In this document: piece after piece, positions 22,517 to 34,327 of the stretch
How positions within the stretch are numbered: position 1 is the stretch's first letter
Layout: every line of letters begins with the position of its first letter
Source of the DNA: Cryptomeria japonica
Lineage: Eukaryota > Streptophyta > Pinopsida > Cupressales > Cupressaceae
Direction: 5' to 3'
NCBI RefSeq assembly: GCF_030272615.1
Contig: NC_081410.1
Span: 124,371,140-124,435,139, forward strand
Length of the DNA stretch: 64,000 bases
Made by a program: the position numbers and the translations under genes
The notes under the pieces: generated by a model
Databases searched by the model: none
What the model saw: only the letters and a program-made list of their open reading frames with translations
What the model was told of the DNA's origin: nothing

Positions 22517-24778
22517 CAGCACTAGATCTTTTGAATTCCTTTCCATGTCTGATCTCCTCCTATGAATCTTGACCAGATAGCTAGCAGTGTGGTTGATCTT
22601 GTCCTCATCAAATAAATGAATCATATTGAGCACGTATATCATCGTAAGCAGTACACTCAATGAGAAAGTGTCGTTCAATCTCTATAGCACCCGCCTTGCA
22701 GAACAAGCAAGTTCTCTCCTCCCAAACCTCTTTGGGTCTTTGCCACCTACCCGTTTCACATCTGAGATGATGTGAACCAATCCTTAATTGAGCAAATAAC
22801 AGCTTTGCCTTCCCTTTAATAACTGTCCCTAAATATGCTTTATCGCCATGTTCTCCAGTTGGGTTAAACTCTTTGATGTAATACGCCTTTTTACAGCTAA
22901 TGTAATTAGTCCACATGGTAGTTTGAAACTTTTCAATGATGGACTTCTTTATTTCCCCATTAGTATTAGGACACTCATGCAACTTGATGTCTCATTTGTT
23001 CAACCACTTTTTGTTTTGTTCCATCCAAGTTTTCTTCCTACGGTTAAGACCCTCTTCCATCACAATCTTGGGCCACCGTTGGTTATTCATGTTTTCAACC
23101 TTCTTTAGATAACTTATTAATTGGATTATAGCCGATGCCTCCAACAGAAAAGTCCCTGCTTTTGCTAAAAGGATTTCATAAGGCATTGATATTTTAACTT
23201 TGAGATTGCTTGTGATCAAGTGTTTTTGAATTCTTTCTAACTGTCTCCATCCACAATTTGACATGTTGCCTCCCCATACCTCGCATCCATAGAGAACAAC
23301 TAGTGTGACCAGTAAACCAAAAAGAGTTTTCTTGGTTTTCCAATCTCATGACTCAGCTTTTCTGCACCTATTTTGAAGTAAATATGACACTTTCCACCCC
23401 CCTTGTATCCTTTTCGCTCTACAAGTTTCCCAACTAGGTTTACTTTGGAATTCAATGCCAAGATATTTGTATTCTTTCACAATTTCCAACAGACTACCTT
23501 AAAAAAGAAAGGTAGTTTGCTTAGCTTTCTTCTTTAAAGAGAAAATCATGATCTTGGTTTTGGTAATGTTCACCTCCATCCCTACCTCCTGGCAAAAGTG
23601 CTCTAGAGCTCTTAAGTGATTTCTCAAACCATGAGCCATTTTAGATATTAGGATAAGATCATCCACATATAAAAGTAATTTCACCACATAGCTTGCAAGA
23701 TGAACACCTTCACCCTCCGACATGTTTAACCATGTATCTTATTTATCAATGTATAAACCAAACAAAGTGGGAGATAGAGGGCACCCCTGCTTAACGCTAA
23801 TGTCACTACCAAAACACTAGGACATTCCTTCACTAGTTCTGATTTTAGCTCTAACTTTCTCATATAGTCTATGGATTGTCGCTCTATATATGTTAGGTAC
23901 ACCCAAATCTTTCATTATATTCCAAAGTTTGTCTCTAGGCATCGCGTCAAATGCTTTCTTAAAGTCCATAAAACAACAATATGCTTCTTCCCCTTGATTG
24001 TCCCTATTTTCTCTATCAAATGTTGAAGAGTGATGCAATGATCAATGGTGGAGTGTCTAGGTCTGCAACCGACTTGACCTTTGGCCCTTTTTCCTTTTGC
24101 TTCTGCCCAACTGCTGATTCTACGCTCCACCAAGCTCCCAAAAAGTTTGCCTAGAAGGGGCTTGACCATAATAGTGCAGTAATTAGATGGGTTGTTGATA
24201 TCCCCACTCTTAAAGAGAGGGATAACCACGCTAGTTGTCCAATCTACCAAAAAACCATCTTGAATGACCCTAGTGAAGATACCCTTTATGTGAGGAGCAA
24301 GAAGCTCAACTCCCCAATTTAAGAATTCTGCTTGAAGCCCATCAATATCACTTGCCTTACCGTTTGCTAAACTCTTTATTCCCTGCTTGATATCATCCAT
24401 CGTGAATAACTCCATCGAAGTGGTCACAATGAGAGGAAAATTATTATCCTGTAACCTCTCATAAAGAAGCTTTACATAATCCAACCATTGTGCATCTGTA
24501 ATATTGATTTTAATTTGTTTTCTCCTTTGTTGTAGTTCCTTCCATAAATCTTTGGGACTGTGTTTACCAAGAAAGATTAACTTCGTCCTTATTGCTTGTA
24601 CATATTCTTCTTTTTTAGTTTGAATGAGTTTTGTGTACCTCTTCCTATTTTCTTTGTTCATACCATTCCTTTTCAATGATCTCTTTGCTGCCTTACAATC
24701 TTCATCATACCATGGGTTTGTCGGGAAAGTATGCATTTTTTTATTGCTGAAAATCAAGGGGTTTAGTTCCCACCACAA
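22517..24778 (-). pseudogene. Decayed LINE: non-LTR reverse transcriptase fragment
   Basis: Minus-strand pieces in shifting frames follow the order of a LINE ORF2. 24778-23915 is the segment before and into the RT domain (GKASDIDGLQAEFL; FKSGDINNPSNY; QVGCRPRHSTIDH). A frameshift near 24000 moves into 24038-23817 (FMDFKKAFDAMPRDKLW). 23723-23499 has the catalytic LLLYVDDLILIS and the thumb region. 23264-22992 and 22982-22608 continue the C-terminal part, which contains a zinc-finger-like CLFC...HFLIEC. One more shift leads to an end near 22517. No endonuclease domain is seen upstream, so the copy is 5' truncated. Several frameshifts make it non-functional. It differs from the LINE at 54496-56402, which has an RNase H domain. 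I did not find its target duplication. Confidence 0.88.
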
Positions 24779-25642
24779 AAGAAAATGTAAATCAACTTAT
24801 TTTTTTTCTGATTTTGATATCCATTATAGATGACATATATATACAGTGCATGAAAAAATAAAAATAAAAATAAAATTTTGATGTATATTTTTTTTGTTAT
24901 AGCATTTGGAAGTCAAATATGCCAGAATTTGATGGTTTTTGTCTCCCACCACAATTTGTCTATTCAATTTATGATAATCACAGAACTAAAAATACCCTTT
25001 TGGAGAAGAGACTCTCTTCTAGTGAGCCATATTTTTTTCATTTTTTTTTTTGAGGTGATTCGATATTTGTTTTTGTTTTTCAAACTAGCCTGTTATAGAA
25101 CAAAAGAATACCTAGTCATAGTATTTTTAATTTTTTTTTATATTAAATGTAATCAAAACATTATAAAAATTATATGAGTAGAATCGTGACTTCGATCTCT
25201 ACAAAAGGGTTTTTTTTTTTTTTTTAGTAAGTTTAGTTTACCTATTGAATTTTATTGTAGAAGTGACAAGTTTCAGAAAATCATCATTTTTGTTGATGTG
25301 GCTGCCACTTGGCATTCCACATAGACAGTTTCGGCCGGAACTATTCAAAATATTTCCGAGTTTCTATAGTGCAATGTATTGAAAGGACAAAAATGTTCCA
25401 GTCGGAAGCATTTCGGTCGAAACGTTTCCGACCAGAAATCTATTGCCACGTGAGCGCTACATAGCCGTCAAGTCAGTCCAACCGGAAGGGTTCCGGCCGA
25501 AATAGGTACTGTTAGCCTAAAGTGCGACACAGATCCATACGATTACCCCCAGGTGAAACTTACCCACAGATTTTAGTTTCTTGTTAATTAGAGAAGAAAT
25601 TTCAAAGGGAACCTCCCCTTGCTGAGAGGAGAGATTAATTTC
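24779..25642. other. Spacer with a CCGGAA-rich hairpin patch
   Basis: No gene seen. T-rich to about 25250. From about 25325 to 25510 it is unusually rich in CCGGAA, TTCCGG and TCGGTCGAAA motifs, including ccggaagggttccgg, a perfect 6-bp stem with a 3-base loop. The part at 25470-25570 resembles 60040-60185. Confidence 0.55.
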
Positions 25643-27110
25643 TCAACATAGCTGTGTGTGAATTATATATTTTGTCATTGGTACGCTAGCGACAAAATAT
25701 TCACCCAACATAACATCAATTAACTGTTGTCCAAAATCAATTGAAAGGTTTTCATGCAAACATTCATCCAACAATGCAAGATTGCCACATATATCACATA
25801 CACCAGAAACACATGCATTGAAAAGAAAATTTTGTTCATTTGGTGGATTGCAAAACAAACTTGATATAAACTCCTTTATAATTTCAGGGGGTATATTTAT
25901 ACCACATTCTTACAACATTTCATTACTATGCATGGTAACATGTATATATCAAAATACATCATAATGGTAGCGAAATTGAACATGAGTTTTGCAACAACAT
26001 GTGACTCTTTCCTTGTTAATTCGAATATACCAAGGTTTAAACTTATTAAAAGACCTTTGAAAAATGCTAATAGTCAACACCTTATCATCCAAATTTGTTT
26101 TGTACAATTTAGTTTGAGTCATGTCCAATAGGCGTTTTGGATGTGGATCACAAATTTTTGACCCAAATCTTAATTTAAGAACATCTCTAGCATTAGGTGA
26201 TACTCTCGTATTATCGTGCAAGAATTTTTTGATCAAAGTTTTGACTTCACCAGCAAGTTTCATATCAGACCTTGGTAGTTTACCACTAAAAGTCCACAAA
26301 TTGTTTGCCGGATCACTTTCAAAGTTAACTCTTCTTTTTACAGCTCTTGACAAAGTTTTACGATGAATATTAAGATATCCACTTATGATACTCATCATTC
26401 TTTTATCAGAAGTTGTTTGTCTTACTAAAGTTGTTGTTATTGTCCGTTGTGCCGCATTTTTATCTTTAGAATCACTTTTCTTTCTGATTGTATCAAAGGC
26501 GCTAGCAACAATCGATACAACTTGTTTTAAAGACACATCCTTCTTTTCGGGTTTGACATAAAAGCCTATCTGAACTTCATCACTTTTCACATTTTAGTCA
26601 TTTTAATTAGTTGTACCATTAATTGACATTGAAACCCAAATTTTTTATTATAAAAAAAATGTCTAAACAATCTATTTGCATGTGTCCTAATCTGTCTCCA
26701 TGAAACCAAGCCAGGAAGATTGTCCAATACATCACTTTTAATTTCAAAATTTTCATTCATTTGATTATCATTCAAACATGTTTCATTTTCAATTGTTGTT
26801 TCCATGTCTCCATGCACATTATTGGTTTCAGTTGCAGGTGGATTTTCAATTTCATTTTCAAGTTGAGATCTAGTTTCATTTGGGGTTTCAATTTGGATTT
26901 CAATTTCAGTTTCAACTCGAGTTCTAATTTCATTTGGGGTTTGATTTCTCATCGATGTTCTCCTCTTCTGAAAGGATTGTGGAACTTGAAGCTCCTTGTC
27001 TCATTCTTTCTCTTCTCTCTTATTGATGTATTGCCTCCTTCTCCCTATTTGTTGCAATCTCCTCAGCTGTCAGAACCTTCCTTTGCCTCTTCCTGTGTTG
27101 ATTTGATCTC
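25643..27110 (-). pseudogene. Transposase-like protein of unnamed family, copy 1, decayed and 3' truncated
   Basis: Three overlapping minus-strand pieces: an N-terminal charged region with RKRQRKVLTAEEI (about 27110-27020), 26952-26587 with an Asn/Glu-rich stretch, and 26590-25949 plus 25858-25643 with the conserved part. It aligns along its length with copy 2 (42660-44795). Shared features are DP.NN.LW.FSG.LP, HDNTR..PN.RDV, a PH.K..LD.T.TK.YE block, a TCCC cysteine cluster followed by HV.F..HYD, an EFISS-type block, and a later cysteine region. At least two frame changes separate the pieces. The catalytic-looking core seen in copy 2 is absent here, so the copy is truncated at the left. I recognise the pattern as a recurrent plant repeat protein but cannot name the superfamily. 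Confidence 0.7.
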
Positions 27111-27222
27111 ATGGCTACACCAAATTTTGAATTCGAATCGATCTCCTTACCAAATCGATAATAAGACAAGAAAAGAGAATGATTAATCAAAACATTATCT
27201 TTGCAGATCGTACCTGTCACAG

Positions 27223-27281
27223 AATGATTGAAAAATTATTCAATCATTAGGATTTGTGCTTGTGGGCCAGATTCTGGCCCA
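27223..27281. repeat. Two consecutive perfect hairpins upstream of transposase-like copy 1
   Basis: 27223-27232 pairs with 27239-27248 (10-bp arms AATGATTGAA, 6-base loop). 27263-27270 pairs with 27274-27281 (8-bp arms TGGGCCAG, 3-base loop). They lie about 110 bp upstream of the copy 1 N-terminal region. Confidence 0.75.
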
Positions 27282-27289
27282 ACATACCT

Positions 27290-27475
27290 TTTTGGAAACG
27301 GGCGCCCTTCATTTAATGAAATGGGTGCCTGTTTTAGAAACGTGTGCCCGTTTTAGAATCGGGTGCCCATTTTAGAATTGGGTGTCTGTTTCTAAAAATG
27401 GGTGCCCATTTCGCTTTCAACGGTACAAAGCAAAATAGTCGCTTTCAATGGTACAAAGCGAAATAGGTGCCCTTT
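27290..27475 (+). repeat. Short degenerate tandem repeats
   Basis: Four or five degenerate copies of a unit like gggtgcccgttttagaat (27298-27410). They are followed by two copies of cgctttcaa(c/t)ggtacaaagc about 28 bp apart, the second an imperfect hairpin (cgcttt...aaagcg). Confidence 0.7.
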
Positions 27476-29030
27476 TTTAAAATTAGGTGCAGGAAACAAC
27501 CCTTAGCCTTGTTTTTTGCTTCGGGATAGGCTTGGTCCCACCAAACCTATGTTTGGACCTCCAAAAAAATGGCTAAGGTAAAATGACATTAGATTTCTAC
27601 CTTGGCCTAATTTTTTGAGGGCCTTCCTGATTGAAGTTTTTGACAAAACGAAAACCCATTAGAGTTCTTAGCGTCTTGATTTTGAAAATGTAAATTTCAT
27701 AGTGATAAGATCATTTTTACTATTATTTTATTATTTATTAATCAAAAGTGGTACCTAAACCTAAAATACCGAGGTTCGGTAGAACTTTAATAACTTTTTT
27801 TTCTGTTTAGGTTTTTAGAAAAATAAATTATATGACATCAATCTACATAAAATTATTCTTAATATTAAAACAAATAAAAAATATGAAATTTTCATCAAAT
27901 TATGGTGGTCGTACACCTGATGTTTCTAAAATATACTTTATTGTTATTTAAAAATTAATAGAAAAAAAAATATTCAATAAAAAAAATAAGAAAAAATATT
28001 TTCATCAATATTTGGTGTCTTAGGTATCGTTTCCCAGAAGGATTTGCAAAAATTCATTTATTTGCATTAAAAAGGGGTGGCCCTACACATGTGTCGTATG
28101 GTCCTGAAACAGGCATTTTGAAAAACCGGTGTTTAAACATGCCTACTAAAAAACAATTTCTACCATGTGGGTATTAAAATAAATTACATATTTGAAAAGT
28201 AGACTCAGAGCACTACATTTTCTATTACTGAATTTTTTTGAGATTCAATCTCTAAGTGCATCAAATTTTGACATCAATCGATAGAAAATTTGAAAAATAG
28301 AGAAAACACTTCCACTTTTTGCCCAAAAGTGAGACTCAACTTCTTGCAACCATCTATATACCTAGTTCCCCTTTTGAGAGACCACACGAGCCTTACCAAC
28401 CCAACTACTTTCTTGAGAGGGCATCAATAATCCACTTTCTACTTCCATTTTTCTTTGGCCAACTAGGGCATCAATTGAGATCTCATCATACTCTTATATT
28501 TTATTTTCTTTGAAACAACACCATGTTTTCTATTAGTTATGACATTGTTTCAAAGAGGATCAAAATGTAGATACTTAAAATTCATCCTTATACTTCAACC
28601 AATATTTGTCATTAATCTTACACCACCTTGAACATTGATTAATTAATAAAATATTTAAATATTATTAATTAGCAAATTCATACTATCATTAATTAATTAA
28701 TCAATTATTTCATTTATTTAACTTATCTAATGAGAACACCATCCATTATTCATTTAAAAAGTAAAATATTTATTCAAAATCCATTAAATCAATCTACCTA
28801 ATTTTAAATTAAAAAATGAAGTCAACATTCAATGATCTAACCACCTAAATCATCAAAACAATACTAGACTTTCAATTCCAAGCACCAATCAATTAAAATA
28901 AGTTTAAAGAAAAGGAATCAAATCCAAAATGAAAATGGCACTCATTCCCAACACTAAAATCAATCAAGTAAATCTCAACCATTGATCTCCAACTTCCTTC
29001 AATCCAATTTCAAATCAACTTTCAATCTCA

Positions 29031-29239
29031 AACCTCCATAATCAAACCACCTATAAATTTAATTCTCTTCTCCCTCTCAAATTCAAAGTCCATATCATAC
29101 AAGCCTAACTATTTGTCCCAAAGCAATCTAAACCCTCCATAATTAAACCACCTATAAGTGTAATTCTCAACTCCCTCTCAAATTCAAAATCTATATCATA
29201 CAATCCTAACTATCTATGTCAAAGCAATCTAAACCCTCC
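29031..29239 (+). repeat. 101-bp tandem duplication
   Basis: Two copies starting aacctccataatcaaacc (29031) and aaccctccataattaaacc (about 29131). Each runs through a conserved ccctctcaaattcaaa and caaagcaatct. The second copy differs by a few substitutions. Confidence 0.8.
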
Positions 29240-31532
29240 ATTCATCCTCACCTAATAGAATAAATACATTGTTCCTCAAGCCATTTCTAAGAAGATAAAG
29301 ATGGATGTAATGAGGCTATGTTGTTGAAATTATTGAGCAAACACATTCATCCTCTTTTTCAATAAATCATAAGCATGTCCATTGCACCAAGAGGGTGTTA
29401 TCGAGAGAGTTTTATTGTTTTCTATTTTTTTTATTTACATTCTCCATTTCTTTAATGGAAGTAGAACTAGGTGCAAAATAAAGTACTATGTGCATAGTTA
29501 TATCAATTAATTCTACATTTAGTGTGCATAGTTTATACAAAGCATTAGCACCCTAAAATCTATATGTTAATTCATAGTTGTTAATGTTTTTAGGTAGAAG
29601 TGAGATTTGACATCGTGTCTTAGTTAAATTAAAAAACATATATTTCATTTTAAAAATAATAAAAAAATGAAAAATACAACCATGGTATTTATATAGTACA
29701 CAATTTGTAGGATAACCAACTCTATGCATGAAAGAATATCTCAAAACAAATTCTCAAAAATGAAAATAAGTACTAGTTAATTGCACAAACAACCCTAAAG
29801 TGACATCTATTAGATCTAGATATAGCTTGGACAAAGATATAACACTATAAATACTTATCTAATCATTTCCCAAGATATTATTTCTAACTATCAATTCCCA
29901 TTCAACAAAGAAGAATAGCTTAAATCCAAGAAAAAAAAAAAAAACCTTACTCAATTATAACCCAAAACACTAAATATCAAACTACATGAAAACATTTTTT
30001 TTCATGTAAATCTAAAATCATTTCCCAAAACAAAACAATTGAAATTTCTCTACCACAAACTTCTTTGCCAATGGACTATAACTCTTTTTACACCTAATAA
30101 CATTATTTCCTACAAGAATCAAAGCCTATGCATATAGAGTAGCATCCTAGCCATTAAATCCTGCTCTAGCTCTCTCTATAATTTAACAAAAAATATCGTA
30201 CTACACATTTATGGTAATGTTTGAAGTAAAAAACTTGCTGTGTTACAGATCAAATATATACATGGCATACTTGTTAGAAATGATTTACATGGCATACTTG
30301 TAAAATAATGGGCGTATATAATGGAACCGTAATTAGTTAATAAATTCAATAATTTAATTTTTAAATTTAGTAAATATCAAAATTCAAATAACAAAAAATA
30401 TGAGAATTCAAATTGTGTAGACATTAAAAAAAAAATCAAAGTTCAAATAATATGAGATGTAAAGATCATTTAAGGAAAATAGAATTAGTGTCTTATTAAA
30501 TCATAGAAAACAATAACATGGATTTGAACAACCAAATGATAATCGAATATTAATTTATATTATTAGTTTGATAAAATCTACTAACAATTTTTATTTGTGT
30601 CTTTAATATTTAATTTAAAAGCCTTTTTAAGATTCTATCCACTTGAAAAGATTGAGGTTCAACATACTTGGGCTTGATTTTACCAAACCTTATAATTTGA
30701 CAACTATACTTACATTAAACAATTCATAATCATTATAAATAAAGAAATTGATTAAAAACTAGAAATATGGTTTCACCCACACACATGTATGTATATATGT
30801 ACGCGTATATATATATATATATCATCTACATTTTGAATGCACATTTGATCTGGTATTTATTAAATAATCAAAATTCAGAATAAAAATCATTTTTAATTTT
30901 TGTACATCAACGGTCCACAATCGCAAAGGGAAAGTACAAGACGATTGAACTCCTTACAATCGTCGATTCATGTTTTGCAAGTGCATATTTGTTGTCATCT
31001 CCTACGTAAGCGATGGGACAGTAAAATAGATGTAAGTCCACTATCTCTGCCCCTTCGAAAATTGTGTGCGACAATGAGATGTTATTCCGCAGCAAATGTA
31101 ATCAAGGATAAGGTTGATTTTAAAAATGGAATCCAGCTGCAAAAATACAACTCAAAATTAGGAAATTTTAAACTATACACCTGTTGACACAATGTTAAAA
31201 AAGACACTGGAATTGTTGCAACAATCAATTTAATTGTCTAATTTATAAAACTATTTAAGTACAAAAATACAAAATATGGTATAACTAAAATGACTATAAT
31301 TTCTAGGGACAAAAGGTTTACACGTGCATATAAAGGAATTTAATCTACATATTGAGTAAAAAAGATACCTACATTCACCTCTTAGAAAAGTGATTTATTG
31401 AGATAATAAAAATTTCTATTATTGTTGTTGTTAATGTACAGAAATAAAAAATTCACCCTTTTCCCATGGATGTAGTCAAGTGATCAGTGAACCACATAGA
31501 TTTGGTGCAAGATTATATTGCTATGTTCTGCA

Positions 31533-31667
31533 CTATTCACTTTGAAATTCAACATCATCTTCATCATCAGAATTTTCATCTTGTGAATCTATCTTCAATA
31601 ACTTAAGAAACCCATCAAGTGCTTCACATGTTTGAGGCTTCTGAGCTTTTGTTCTCTTCGCACACAT
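31533..31667 (-). CDS. Possible acidic C-terminal coding fragment, unrecognised
   Basis: A 44-codon frame from ATG at 31667 to TAG at 31533. It begins with the basic MCAKRTKAQKPQ and ends in an acidic Asp/Glu/Ser stretch, which looks more like a real protein tail than the surrounding AT-rich noise. It could be the last exon of an undetected gene or a transposase remnant. There is no domain I can name. Confidence 0.25.
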   Translation of the reverse strand: MCAKRTKAQKPQTCEALDGFLKLLKIDSQDENSDDEDDVEFQSE

Positions 31668-32806
31668 AGTATTTATTGATGTTGTAAATATTCTATTAAT
31701 CATAAGAAATAACTAATTGTAGAGTTTGAAGATGATATAATGAATGTACTATGATAGAAAATTGGTTGATAAAATGGTTAATTTGTGTTGTCACTCCCTT
31801 TCACTCTCAATAATGCCATCCCCATCACCATCTAAAAGCTTAATTCTATAGGGATTTTATGTTTTCTCTCCTATAGATATGCTTAGAATGTAGTCATGTA
31901 GCTACATTTGGATACAATCCATCATGTATAGGATCACGCCTAATGATTTTAAAGTTGTAAATTTCAATTCAAGCATATAGATAGTTTTTTGTTGTGAATA
32001 ATTTTACCTCAATAATTCTACATATATAAAGAGAGAAACACAAAAGGTAGACAATCAATTATTAAGAAAATATTTAAATGTTCTAGATTAATGTTTAGTA
32101 CATAGATGAAGCAACAATATGATTTATTATTGTTTTTAGCAATATTATAATAAAAATGGGATATTTTTGTTAATTATTTAGGATAAATTTAAGAGATATA
32201 TTGTTCTGTTCAATAAATTTTTTGATTAATATGAAGAGAATTGTCTAAATTACTTGTTAAATAAGTTAAAAAATTGTAAATAGAGTATATATTATTTTTA
32301 ATGAAGTTCTACGTTTAGTGCTGAAGAATAAGTTTGATGCAATGTAGTTTTATTTGTTAAATGTGTTAATTCATAATTTGATAATCACCTATTAATTGAT
32401 CCCATGTATTTCACAAATTTATACAAAAAATAGACCAACATTTTCTCCAATTGACCTTACACCTTTTCGACGTACCCATTACATACTAAGTTACAATTGC
32501 TAGTAATTAATTAGCTGATAGGCTATATATGATGGCAATAGACACCAGATTTGTCCTCAATCAGGTGCCTAAAAAATAAAACGTCCTTGTTGGAAAATAA
32601 AATATATGCTTCTCTTAGGAAACATAAAAGCAATTTTCAAATCGTACTATTATATCCCACAGAAGAAGTGGTGTGCCTTGCTTGTCTTGGGAAAACTTGC
32701 CTAGAAAGGTCTGCTAATATGATGTGTGACTTAAAACTTGCACTCCCACTATTTGTATCAGACAAAGTATAGATACAAGCCTCCCTTTTAAGGAGAGACG
32801 TTCTGG

Positions 32807-34275
32807 TGCAGGTGCACCTCTTAAACTAGCCAATCATGGGTCTTATGATGAAGACTAGGATCTTAGGTTCATTGTGAATGTCTTGTGTTTGTGCAAGTTT
32901 CATGTATTCAATAAAGACCCCAACATGTAACCCAATGTCACAAATTAGGCATCTTGATAAGCCAATTTGGACAATTTGGTCAATAGGGGTAGTAGAATGT
33001 TTATTTTGGTGTTTGATAGGTTTTTAGGGCATTTTAGTGGTGTTTGGTTGATACAAGTTGTGTGGATCCCAAACTTGTGGTGTTTGACAACTTTTGTGAA
33101 AAAATGCAACTTTTCAAAGTTCGGTTGATGTAAGCCTCTCAACCGCTCCAACCTCTTCAAAATTTGGTTGGCAACCATTGGAGAGGGATATAAGCCTTGT
33201 GGAAATGATTCCCAAGGTTAGAGTTGTTGTGGTTTGAATTTTGGAAGCAATAAAACACTGAATAAACTAAGTTTTCCTAGAAATTTCGAGTTTGCAGAGA
33301 TTGTATGTCCTTGCACGGATTAAATTGGACAAAAAAATTCATGGAGTAGATGGAGGGGTGAATCATCTTTGATTTGGTGGTGTTGTGAGGACTTGATCAT
33401 TTGTGAGTAGGGAGGAACCTTTAGTTTTCTAACTGTAACCCGGAAAGTAAGGGTTTGGCTAGGGTTTTAGCAAAAAATGGCCATATCTTGTATTCTTTCC
33501 ATCTAGAAGTTTATTCCTTTGGTGGAGTGCAATATTGGCCTATGTATTCTATGAATTTCATGGGTTTTTGCAGGGAAGAATTGGTTGTGAGGAGAAAGAG
33601 ACAAATCTAGGTAGGCATCTCCATGTGACTACCTCAAGCAAAATTAGGACAATCACCCTAAAAACTTGTAGCGGTGGATTCTAGGCGTGCAACCTTGGAA
33701 CTGGAGACTATTTACCATCCCCCACATGCTCATGAAGTTTATTTTTCAGTTAGGGATTAATAAATGATGGTTTCTTTGTAAAATAGGCCTAATCGCCCTA
33801 ATTAGGTCTCTAGGCTTCTAAGGGGTTCAGACCTTTAGAGTGCAGATCTTGCCAAACCATTTTGGGAATGAAAGTAACTCCTAAAAGGGTATCTGGAATG
33901 GTAATTTTTTTGTCAGGATGTGTGCAATATTTTGGAGTTAAGATCAAAATACTCGCTAAATAGGGCTACTAGCCAGAGGGGTAGGTTTCTAAAGGAGGTA
34001 TAAGGTATTGAAGATAAAAACTAAAAATAATGCTTGGAACATTCCTTAGGAGTCATGAATTGACCAATTCCAAAGCCCCTAAGAACAAGAGTCATGGAGT
34101 GGTGCAATCGAGAAGTTGAAGCCATTTACTCACTTGAGTAGGGCTAGCCTAGTGGATTTGTGAGTAGTTCTACCCTTAGGGTGTGGAGTCTTTCCTTGTA
34201 GGATCATTGTTTTCATTTGAAGGGTCAAACCCTAAACCTATTGGACTTAGCTTTAGGTGTGTGAAGGGCTCTGCA
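32807..34275 (+). repeat. Left LTR of element 2
   Basis: 1469 bp, from TGCAGGTGCACC to ctctgca. The start is set by the match to TGTAAGTGCACC at 39021; the end is set by the primer site five bases downstream. Confidence 0.88.
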
Positions 34276-34280
34276 TCAAG

Positions 34281-34292
34281 TGGTATCAAAGC
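34281..34292 (+). other. Primer binding site of element 2, initiator tRNA-Met type
   Basis: tggtatcaaagc differs at one position from the common plant tRNA-iMet primer site TGGTATCAGAGC. It is five bases after the LTR end. This primer is different from that of elements 1 and 3. Confidence 0.85.
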
Positions 34293-34327
34293 TTAGGAGT
34301 GTCCTTTAAATAGAAGGAGAAGCCAAG

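Larger units (their letters stand above)
27476..32806. other. AT-rich spacer
   Basis: About 5.3 kb with no supported gene apart from the small fragment at 31533-31667. It contains a 101-bp tandem duplication (29031-29239), a short AT microsatellite (about 30806-30822), a duplicated acatggcatacttgt (about 30258 and 30286) and many A/T homopolymers. A stretch at 28196-28330 weakly resembles 60837-61005. Confidence 0.55.
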
